Of a stretch of DNA of 64,000 nucleotides, positions 12,563 to 21,956 are shown in pieces. Within the stretch, counting starts at the first letter, position 1; each line of letters begins with the position of its first letter. A model generated the notes under the pieces. That model ran no database searches and was not told where the DNA came from. It was given only the letters and a program-made list of their open reading frames with translations. The stretch comes from Escallonia rubra. Its lineage: Eukaryota > Streptophyta > Magnoliopsida > Escalloniales > Escalloniaceae. The translations under genes were made by a program, and so were the position numbers. The stretch lies in contig JAVXUO010002243.1 in the NCBI GenBank assembly GCA_033065855.1, forward strand, positions 45,754 to 109,753, read 5' to 3'.

Positions 12563-14449
12563 TTGGTAGCCGTGTTTCATACGTGGTCCATCAAGACTTG
12601 TCATGTCCTTGTTTCACATGCGGTCCCGTTAAGACTTGTCATGTCCGTGTTTCATACGTGATCCCGTCAAGGCTTGTCATGTCCATGCACCATGCAACCT
12701 CGCACATCTCTTTCATGGGACCACACTGTAATGCGTGTCCTGACCGTTCCAAGGCAAACAACCTCTTTTTCTCCCTCAACTTATTTATTTATCCACCCAC
12801 ACAACAATTACTTGTGTTTGTGCCTAATGAACTTGAAATGAAGAACGAAATAGACAGGTAACTAAAATGAATATAATTGGTAAACTTATGTTTCACCACC
12901 ATCGCGATTTTCACATGAAAATCAAATACACACAAGTATTTGGAGATTGAAAATCTTGCAAACCGTTGGGAGATTGAAAGATTAATAAGAACGGTACATA
13001 GCGTATAATGATACTTTTGACATAAAAAAAAACTCTCCTGATAAAAATAGAGGCATTAACCAAATCACGATCAGATATTGTCAAAATAAGCCGCCACTTA
13101 ATGGGATCAATGATGATATGCAACTAATGATAGCGTAAAGAAAGGGAGCAGGAACTTATTTTTGCCGGTAGTAGAAAAGACTTAAATGGTAGACAAATAG
13201 CCAAGCCTCCTTTGAGTAGCTCCAGAAGGGTTCTGTCATTTTTGTTTAAGACTCAGAACTGCCTAAAGATATGTATCAACATTATAGCTAGGGTTGATAT
13301 GGTAGGGCTTCCTCATTTCAAACCTCCTTAGAACTGACTTTAATTCTTATGCTTTTTTTTAGTGTAAGGTTTATATCTCCGTACTGTGTTTTCTTAATAT
13401 GTCTCTTTATGAATATTTTAGCCTATAAACTTGCAACATATTGTGTTAATGCACTAAACATTTCTGATAAAGTACTTTAACATCAAGGTTAATTCAGATG
13501 ACTCCATATTGAAAAACGACTGCATACTCCATAATTTTATTTTCTGCCCCCATGTTTATCTTAACATTGGTCGATCACCATTTGACCTAATGATTGGGAC
13601 ATGAAATTTTAACTTTCTTTTGCCATTTACAGAATTTTTAACATCCATTGAATAGGACAAACATAACTCTCCAAAGAAACAGCTAAACCAATAGTACGTA
13701 ACAAATTAAAGAGTCGCTTAGAAAAAACATCGAGAAAGTACTTGAGATGAAAGTTGCACCAGCAGCACATTCTTTGGTATGCTGCTGTACATTCTCTGAT
13801 GCATGCCACTCACTTATATGTGTGTGGGATTGAGCTGCATCTATGGAACTTAGGTATGTCGCTAGCACAAGAGAATATCCAGACATGGCGCATGGCCATT
13901 TAGCGTCAACTAGCGAAAACAACTCTGATTAGAGATGTTAAGGACGAGGTGAGTATAAGTCGCGGCATTATTGATTTCAGGTATATATGGGGATCCGCAT
14001 GAAGCGAAGCCAAAAGCAAAAGATGATCTTGTGACGATTTCACAAGCCGTAGTTAGAGACCAAATGCCACCTTTCCTGGGTCACGTATGTAGTTTCCCTT
14101 TGCAAATCCTTTGGGAATTTTATTCTCTTGTTCATTAGGAGAATTGATTAAAAGAGTATTCACTTTATCACATATTTCAATAAGTTCTTACTCATTTGTT
14201 CTTAAAAAGGTTAAATCTGTGTGACACATAGTTGATATATTAATTTCCGTCACCTCTTTCTTTTTTTAGTATATGTTTTGAAACACATGGAGCACTTTTA
14301 TATTTTATTGTGTTTGTTTTAACAATATGGGGGCTGGATTTACCTCTCGTTTTGGACTCTTTTTTCTTTTTTTTTTTTTTTTTTTTGAGTGAATTTAAGA
14401 GATATAGAGTATCAGTCAGTACAACGAAGAGAGTTAACGGTCAAATTAT
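12563..14449. repeat. Duplicated flanks, blocks A (copy 2) and B (copy 2, first part)
   Basis: Positions 12563-13335 resemble 10320-11250 and 53260-54050. Positions 13430-14449 resemble 51015-52000. From 13812 the block is the same RLP 5' flank as 1867-2530, broken off at 14449 by the LINE insertion and resuming at 19877. No gene is seen. Confidence 0.8.
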
Positions 14450-14634
14450 ACAAGAAGCTCATCTTTTTTTTGTTTGGGAAAAAGAGTAGAAATATATACT
14501 CAGATATGAAACAGTCGAATATACAAGAGGGAAAGTAGTACCTTTCGTCAGGGCTCTTTCCAAGATACTAAAACTGACTATAATAAAAACTAATGATAAC
14601 ACTGACTACAAGAATAAAAAACACCACAAGTAGA

Positions 14635-17600
14635 TCAAGCAGCATCCCTGCATCGGACAGGTTGTGTCCCAGAAACCCACTCCTGACAAGGCCTACCAGA
14701 TCGCGAGACAAAAGCTGCTAAGGATGACGAAAGCCGGAGAGTACTGGCCTTTCCTTGGGTGGCTAGCACCGAGTGCAAACCCTTGCAGTTAGGTAGAACT
14801 GTACACAAAAAAACGGACGAAGTCGAACATTCCTTAATTGCTGCTGTCAACTGCACCAGAAAGGAACAATCAGGGAAGAGGAAAATAATATGGTAGTGTT
14901 TTAGCTTTAAAGCCCAATTGAGCGCGATATTTAATGCTGACTGAAATGCATTAAATTCGTCCCTAGCTGTGAGTGTAACAATGGTCGCACCAATTGGGGT
15001 CCATGCCCCGTTAAACAGAACTAACCCCATTCCAAAGATGCAGTCAGCGGGTGAGCCTAAAATCGAAATAGAGCAGAAAACAGGGGAAGGTGGTAGCGGA
15101 CAGGCGCAATTCTCCGAAAAATAGATGTAACGTAACAGAGGATAAAAATGTTTGTAGCAGTCAACGAAAGCCGATGGGCATTCCCGACCCGGGTCTTGCA
15201 CATGGTGCCAGCGAGTGCGAAAGGTGGGCGTGCCAAAAATGCAGTGCAGTAAGGAACGAGTCTGTGTGATGATCAGTCCAGCACAAAAAATTTTGGCAGC
15301 GAAAATCGTTGAATTGCGGCCTAGCCAGATATTCCAAAGGATAACTGCAATGCACACAATTCGGAGTAAGGCGTTACTGGCAGGAGTAAGGTTTGATAGC
15401 AGGCAACGAGCGAACCAGCGGGTGGCAGAGGTAGTAGGTCGCATGAAGGCGTTGCGACCTAAGAAGAATGTCCAAATGGGCTGCACTTGTTCACAATCAA
15501 GAAACATGTGTTCAGGTGTTTCTGGCTGTGACTTGCATAACGGACATGAGACTTGTACCGGGCAATGGCGTTTAAGAAGTTCAGGCAATAGAGACAGACG
15601 AGCGTGGCTGAATTGCCATAAGAAAAATTTGAGCTTTTCTGGGATTGGAAGTTTCCAAAGTTGCGACCAAAAGGTTGTGGGCAGCACAGAGGCAGAGGCA
15701 GGTCGTTTTGACAAAAAACGGTAGACCGCAGCAACCGGGCAGCTGTTGCCTTGACTAAAAGAACCGAATAAGCGGTCTGGCGTGCCTAACGGTAATAAGC
15801 AGAGCTGCAGAATGTTAGGGATGAGGGTGTCAGGGAAAGTGTGTAGGAGCTTATCTAAATCCTAGGTGGAAGTATTGGCAATGAACAAGTGAGAGATCAT
15901 CCAAGAGGTATTAGTGCTAGTACGATATTGCTGTAAGATATTTGGCGGGGCGCAAGGTAGCCACCAATCCATCCATACCGAAATCGATCTCCCATCGCCA
16001 ATCTGCCATTGCACTCCCTGTTTAAGGATACGTTGCCCAAGAAGAACACCGCGCCAAATCCATGAGCAGGAACGGGGCTGAGTAAGGTGTAGAAATTGGC
16101 GCCGAGCAAAATATCGGCCCTTGAGTACCCGAGCCGCTAAACTTTGGGGATTGGTCCCAAGCTTCCAAGCCTGTTTAGTAAGTAAGGCCTGATTGAAAAG
16201 GCGAAAGTCACGAAACCCTAGACCGCCATGCTTTTTCAGTAGACACAGGTACTCCACGCTAACCAAAGAATAGAGTGTCGCGTAGCCCCGCCTGACCACC
16301 AAAACCGGGCCAAAAGTTTGTCAAGTTTAGTACAAACAGCCACTGGGAATTTAAACACAGACATATAGTTAACAAGTAGGGAGGAGAGAACTGAAGTAAT
16401 AAGAGTGGCACGGCCTGCTTTATTCAGTAAAAGTCCAAGCCAATGTGCACAACGGTCCTGAACCCGTTGCACTAGAGATCGGAAGATTTCCTTTTTAGAT
16501 TCTGTCACGTCTAGCTGAATACCCAAATATTTCCCAAAAGTCGAGGAAGCGGGAAACTCAAACGCCCGTTCGATAAGAAGTCTTTTTTCAGAGCTTGCAT
16601 TAGGGCTGATGACAAGAGAAGATTTTGCCCAATTAATGCATTGGCCAGAAAGCTGACAATAGTTTTGTAAGATCATTTTAACAGCCTCAATGTCACGCAG
16701 AGCTTCTTTAGAAAGTCGCATGAAGATAAAGATATCGTCAGCATATAGAAGATGAGAGACGGATGGTGAGTATTTCCCAGCCTTGATGCCCTGAAACAAG
16801 CCCTCGCGTTCTCCGCGGAGAAGGCTGACAGAGAGGATCTCCGCACAGAGAAGGAAAAGGTACGGTGAGAGGGGGTCCCCCTGCCGAATACCCTGAGTGG
16901 GGTCGAAAAAGGATGTAGGTGCCCCATTAACCAAAATAGCATAGGAGACTGAGGAAATACATTGGAGGATCAGCTGAACCCAGTTAGAAGGAAAACGAAG
17001 GGCCAAAAGGACTTCTCTTACAAATTCCCATCGAACCCGATCAAACGCTTTGCTCAAGTCTAATTTTAGGGCAACTAATACAACCCCGCCTTTTTTGCGC
17101 TTCCGAACACAGTCAGTGAGTTCTTGCGCAAGAAGGACATTATCAGAGAGACATCGACCAGCTAGAAAAGCATTCTGAAAGGGAGAAATCAAATCCGGCA
17201 TTATAGGTTTCAATCTATTGACGAGCACCTTGGAAATGATTTTGTAAACTCCGGTACAAAGACTGATAGGTCGATAGTCCGCAGGTGATTCAGGTGCCTT
17301 GATTTTCGGGATCAGTGCAAGGTAGGTTCGGTTGACCTCCCGTAAAAGGTGTTTGGAGTTAAGGAAAGATAGCACACCCGAAGTGACTAACGGTCCCACA
17401 AGGTCCGAACATTTCTTAAAGACTGTCCCACGGGATCCATCAGGCCTAGGTGCCTTAAGATCTCCAATTCGAAAAGTTACACGTTTCACTTCATGCGGAG
17501 TAAAATGTTGTTGGAGGTGACTAACATGACTCTGGGATAAGGTCGGAAGTGGTAAGTAAGAGACATAGTCTCGAATCTGAAGGCATAGGGTCGGGTTTGG

Positions 17601-18821
17601 AGGGGTCGGGGCAAGGAGGTTAGAAAAATACTCAACCAGGGAGGAGCGAAGACCAGATTCACCTGAGATCACAGCACCAGAGGCAGTCGTGATGGAAGAA
17701 ATAAAGTTCTAATTCCTACGGATAACAGTTGAGGCATGAAAGAGTTTTGTGTTGCGATCAGCCACCTCAAACCAGGTAATTTTGGAGGGTTGAGCCCAGC
17801 AAATTTCTTCATATTTCAGCAGGAAGTCCAACCGATGGCGTAGAGAGGATTCAATTAGATTGCAAGATACCGACCTTGGCATCTGAGACTGATTGTCGAC
17901 AAGCAACTGGTGAACCGTCTTAATTTGAGCGTCAAGATGCCCAAGATTAGCTGAGCTCCAGACACGAACAGATTGAAGAACTTTGTCCAGTTTACGCATA
18001 AGCTGGAACAAGGGCGAGCCCGTTATAGAGTAGGACCATTGAGCTCGAATGAAAGATAGGCAGAGCGGCGAGGCTAACCACATGGCCTCAAATCTAGAAG
18101 GGTAAGGAAAAGCGGTACGAGAGGCTTCCGTGCTGCATAAAATGGGAGCATGGTCAGAACGCTGAATTGCTAAGTTTCGGGCTAGAGCCGAGGGATGAAG
18201 AACAACCAAGGCTGATGAAGCAAGCACTCTGTCTAATTTTTCATAAACAAAGTCGTGAGTTGGGGAACCTTGTACCTAAGTGTAGAAGGGTCCCTCCCAA
18301 CGTATATCAGAAAACCCAAACTGAGCTAAAAATTCACGAAAAGCCGAGCTACCCGAAGGTATGGCGGTGCCGCCACTGGATTTTTCAGAGGAGTCTAACA
18401 CCTGGTTGAAATCACCACACAAGCAGATGGGAACAGGGAAAGGCTGTAGAAGAGTGGCAATCGAACGCCAAGTCATTGCCCTTAGCGGAACCTGAGGGTG
18501 TCCGTAGATAAAACCATACATCTCCATTTCCCCGGCTAGGTTAACTAAGGAAGATAGGATACAGTTCACGCTAACATGATGAATTGTTAAGGAAATCGGG
18601 CCTAGCCAACCAAGCCAAAGCCCGCCACTACGACCGATAGGGTCCGATCCCACAAAACAAGAAAACCCGAATTTAAGAAATTTAGAAGCAACCAACTTAT
18701 AACTAGCCTTAGTTTCCATAAGAAAAACAATATCAGGTTTGTAGAGCTTGATCAGACGAATCGCTGTACGAACTGTGGCGGTCGGACCGATACCCCCACA
18801 ATTTCAGCTGAGGATCATCAT
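14635..18821 (-). pseudogene. LINE ORF2 (endonuclease, reverse transcriptase, zinc region, RNase H-like tail), interrupted
   Basis: ORF2 would nick target DNA and copy the LINE RNA into it. Domains in order are: AP-type endonuclease (METK, GDFN and SDHAP motifs) at about 17710-18821; reverse transcriptase (KAFDRV, GIRQGDPLSPYLF and YADD at 16734-16745) at about 16250-17700; a CPLC..H..C zinc-binding region near 15520-15580; and a degenerate RNase H-like tail to 14635. Everything from 18821 to about 16250 is one frame, broken by TGA (18804-18806), TAG (18276-18278) and TAG (17709-17711). A 1-bp loss near 16250 shifts the frame, and a further TAG lies at 15862-15864. The catalytic motifs themselves look intact. 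The start ATG overlaps the ORF1 stop as ATGA. Confidence 0.88.
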
Positions 18822-19861
18822 GGACCCCGTGGTTGGTAAGGCCCAACCACCAAAGCCAAGCGAAGACCAACGGCACACACCAAGTGCCGTACAAACCAAA
18901 TACGCCAAAAAGGATTGACACTCATAATTCTGGCACTTTGCGAGCCAAGACAAAGAATCATCACCCAAGCCCAGAATTTAGAAAACCCATCACCCCGCAA
19001 AATATAATCAATGAATAGATTACTGAGCACTAATATACGAGGCAGATAATAAGAGCAATGACGTGTATGCGTACCCGGAGGCTCGTCCGCAGTCTGTACT
19101 GCCAGTATACGAAGTCGCTTGAAGCGCTGCGTAGGATCTGTTTCTGGCGCTCGGGATATCCGCTTCTGCTGGCTGGTGCCGGACGATGCTGAGGAAGTGC
19201 TCGATGATACACCAAGCTGAAGTATATTCTGAGTAGAGGGCGAAGGTTTCAGCTTCTTAAAGTGAACCCGGAGTTCCGAAGAAAGGTTCAACATCTCGTG
19301 TGAGCGTTTACGGGAATGTGCTGCGGAGGATGAGAGCTTGGGTGGTAACGACAACTGGTGTTGAATCCTCTTCCATAACGGAGTCCTCAGACGAAGAGCT
19401 TAAGTGTGGTGAAAATACCGGTGAAAGACAGGTACGGCCAACGGCCTTAGCAAACGAGGCAACGTCCAAAGAAGATGATTCAGTGGCAATTTCAGCCAAC
19501 GGTCCAAGCTCCACGTTAGCGTTGGCTAAATCCGAGAGCGTAGATTCTTGAAGCCCACCATGATTATTTGCAGTAAAGGTACCATATTGATCAAGTAGCC
19601 CACAACCAGTTGAAATAAATTCATGAAATGCAGGAGTGTGCAATGTGAGCTCCTGTGCATTTGGGCCATCAGTCTGCCCCACGTAAATAGGTCCAGCTGT
19701 AGGATCCGAAAGACAAAGTCCAAGCTCACGTGCAGATGGGCCAAATATGAAATCAGCCCACATACGTCCAAGCCCAGTATCCAGCTGAAGGTGGAGCTCT
19801 TCTGCCTTATCCTTGAAGATGCCAGCCGCCATTTTTGAAGCCAAAAAATTAAACGGGTTCC
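18818..19861 (-). pseudogene. LINE ORF1 C-terminal remnant
   Basis: Two overlapping open frames, about 19308-19861 and 18818-19354, lie where the C-terminal part of ORF1 is expected, directly before ORF2. They are Ser/Pro-rich (for example LSSSSEDSVMEEDS) and show no recognisable RRM-like or zinc-knuckle domain. That fits 5' truncation, but the assignment rests mainly on position. The second frame ends in TGA (18818-18820), overlapping the ORF2 start. The ATG of the first frame lies in the target-site duplication, not in the element. Confidence 0.5.
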
Positions 19862-20011
19862 ACAAGAAGCTCATCTAAAAGAAGACGGAAGCCACACGTC
19901 TTGACTCCAGAGGAGAGGCGTATGGCTACCGTTTCCTGGTCCCCTTAGCCCCTGGAAAGTCCACTTTGGCTGCTACATTTTTCTCCTTTCCTGGGCTTCA
20001 CTAAAGCCAAT

Positions 20012-20133
20012 GTTGGATTCGAAGTTCCAACTTCACGACTTGAAGTTGAAACTCGTTCTGAATTTGAAGAAGATCTACTACTCAAAGTTATATTCCCTTG
20101 AAGAGATGGATCGGACGCAGAGGTTTCGGACAT
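20012..20133 (-). pseudogene. Truncated antisense ORF of the retrotransposon
   Basis: On the minus strand an ORF begins MSETSASDPSLQ at 20133 and is Ser-rich. It runs out of the element at about 20012 and continues by chance into flanking DNA to 19945. A TATA-like TCTATAAAAAG lies upstream at about 20270-20280 on the same strand, which suggests a separate antisense transcription unit. The protein family is not recognised. Confidence 0.4.
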
Positions 20134-20432
20134 GATTTCTACTGAAGCTATGAAACTATGAAAAAACTTCAGGTGCTGAACAGAAAGAGGAGAAGAAAAA
20201 ACTTACTTGCAGAGAGTAGTGTGCTTCCAAGAATTTTCGAGTGAAAGTCAAATGAGGTGAACATTCTCTTTTTATAGAGAACCACAATAACCGTTTCTTG
20301 AAAAACGCAACGGTTCATTTATCGCACACGTGTCACAAGCTGAAGAGTAGAGAAGCTTGAAAACTTTTTCCCGCTCAAAAACATTAATGAAGGAGACCGT
20401 GGAAGGAACCAAGAAGGTGCCCGAGCAGAATC

Positions 20433-21005
20433 TCGTCCGAGCAAAATTGTGCCCGAGCAGAATCTCGTCCGAACACTCTGCCCGAGCAAAGTGACGACGG
20501 CCGAACAGAATCTGCCCGAGCAGAATCTCGTCCGAACACTCTGCCCGAGCAGAGTGACAACGGCCGAGCAGAATTATGCCCGAGCAGAATCTCGTCCGAA
20601 CACTCTGCCCGAGCAGAGTGACAACGGCCAAGCGGAATTCAGCCCGAGCAGAATCTCGTCCGAACACTCTGCCCGAGCAGAGTGACAACGGCCGAGCAGA
20701 ATTATGCCCGAGCAGAATCTCGTCCGAACACTCTGCCCGAACAGAGTGACAACGGCCGAACAGAATTATGCCCGAGCAGAATCTCGTCCGAACACTCTGC
20801 CCGAGCAGAGTGACAACGGCCGAGCAGAATTATGCCCGAGCAGAATCTCGTCCGAACACTCTGCCCGAGCAGAGTGACAATGGCCGAACAGAAGTCTGCC
20901 CGAGCAGAATCCTGTCCGAACAGAACCATGTCCGAGCAGAATCCTCTCCGAACAGAATCATATCCAAACAGATTCATGTCCGAACAGAATCTCGTCCGAG
21001 CAGAA
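20433..21005. repeat. Tandem repeat: 64-bp units built from 16-bp monomers
   Basis: The marker GTGAC starts at 20491, 20554, 20618, 20682, 20746, 20810 and 20874, giving spacings of 63 then 64 bp five times. Each 64-bp unit can be divided into four related 16-mers such as GCCCGAGCAGAATCTC. From about 20899 to 20994 the array becomes six simple 16-bp copies such as TGTCCGAACAGAATCA. The array lies just upstream of the polypurine tract and LTR. Open frames on both strands are by-products of the missing stops in the repeat. Confidence 0.92.
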
Positions 21006-21130
21006 TACTCTTTGAAATTTTGAAATATTGACAAATAGATTCAATTCTGTTTTTGGCATATTTCGCTATCACCAGTGGAAAAAGTGTGCTTCTACCCGCT
21101 TCACTAACGCTGGTAAAAGCAGGGGGCATA

Positions 21131-21575
21131 TGATATAGCTAAAAATATCCCTCCAATCTACGGACGACACGTGGCAGTGATGACACGTAACCCGTGCTGA
21201 CTCACTACTGATATGGCACTTACCATATCAGTCAACGGGCAGAATCCTAAAGAAGATCTGACTCTATCAGCAGAGACTAATATGGTATCCTCTAGGATCC
21301 TAATGAGATTCTAATTAGAGTTGACCGAAGCCCAGTTCTAATTGGACTCCACTTGCTACCACTATATAAGGGGGTCAAGCCCCCCCAGGTAAAGCGAAGC
21401 TCACACATATACACATTGTGTCTTTACTGCTTCTTCAGAGTTCTACATCGTTAGCCTTCTCTGACTTAAGCATCGGAGCGTTCCCCCGCCGGAACCCCAC
21501 CCGGCGGTAACTCCGTGTTCTCTTTTGCAGGCCTGATTTCTGGTGCTGTTCCCGATCCAGTTTTTAGCTGCAACA
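21131..21575 (+). mobile_element. 3' LTR of the truncated retrotransposon
   Basis: The LTR starts TGATATAGC just after the purine-rich tract and ends GCAACA at 21575, about 445 bp. It contains CTATATAAGGG at about 21362-21372 as a TATA box and a GC-rich leader segment near 21476-21530 (CCCCGCCGGAACCCCACCCGG). It lies in the sense direction 381 bp upstream of the RLP copy 2 start and about 17 bp before that gene's own TATA-like element. Confidence 0.6.
21364..21372 (+). promoter_or_regulatory. TATA box within the LTR
   Basis: TATATAAGG sits mid-LTR, about 590 bp before the RLP copy 2 start codon and pointing toward it. It is a plausible alternative promoter for that gene. Confidence 0.5.
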
Positions 21576-21956
21576 CTGTCCTCCATCTCTCTCTATATAT
21601 GTGTCTCAGATGACACACACCAAAACTCATTACTTCAAAATTCACTTCAAAATTCTGTAATAAACTCTGATGTTTTTTTTAGTGCATGTATATCAAATAG
21701 AGATAGTATGAGAGGTTTTCCTAGCGGTGGTTACATGTCGTAGAATCCATTGCATAGAATAACTGATTTTTGAAGGCGCGAATCAACCTTTAAGACAAAG
21801 TCTCGACTTGATTTTATAGTTTGATAATATTATTCTACTTATTTTATAATATGTTAATATTCAAAGTATATCATAATATTTATTGTTACGTGTAAAAGGA
21901 TTTATATGAAACGGAAAGTACTTGAAATCAAAGTTGCTCTCTAGCTAGTTTTAGTA
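21576..21956 (+). repeat. Duplicated RLP 5' flank, block B copy 2 (last part)
   Basis: This is nearly identical to 2730-3110. It holds the TATA-like CTCTATATATGTG (about 21591-21603) and the upstream ORF MRGFPSGGYMS at 21708-21743. A TAG just upstream of the RLP ATG fixes the start at 21957. Confidence 0.8.

Larger units (their letters stand above)
14465..19861 (-). mobile_element. L1-type LINE, 5'-truncated, with perfect 15-bp target-site duplication
   Basis: The element lies on the minus strand. Its 3' A-tail appears as TTTTTTTT at 14465 and its truncated 5' end is at 19861. The flanks ACAAGAAGCTCATCT at 14450-14464 and 19862-19876 are identical target-site duplications, and the paralogous flanks (near 2530, 51980 and 54848) show the uninterrupted site. 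It contains an ORF1 remnant and a nearly full ORF2 carrying several stops and one frameshift. The N-terminal RNA-binding part of ORF1 is missing, as expected from incomplete target-primed reverse transcription. Confidence 0.92.
20012..21575 (+). mobile_element. 3' end of an LTR retrotransposon (Tat/Gypsy-like)
   Basis: This insertion splits the duplicated RLP flank: AAGTTC before it and TGTCCTCC after it are adjacent in the paralogous flanks. From left to right it holds the start of an antisense ORF with its own TATA, a tandem array of 64-bp units, a purine-rich tract AAAAGCAGGGGG (about 21115-21126) and a 3' LTR. The 5' LTR, gag and pol are missing. Antisense ORFs and tandem repeats in a long 3' region are known from Tat-lineage Gypsy elements; assignment to that lineage is inferred because no pol is present. 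No clear target-site duplication is found. Confidence 0.65.

Noticed and set aside
20433-21005. CRISPR-like array
   Set aside because: The units are contiguous tandem copies with no unique spacers, and the genome is a plant.
20272-21034. Long frames on both strands rich in ARAEC/PEQNLVRT repeats
   Set aside because: They are translations of the 64-bp tandem repeat, which lacks stops in several frames; no start context or domain supports a protein.
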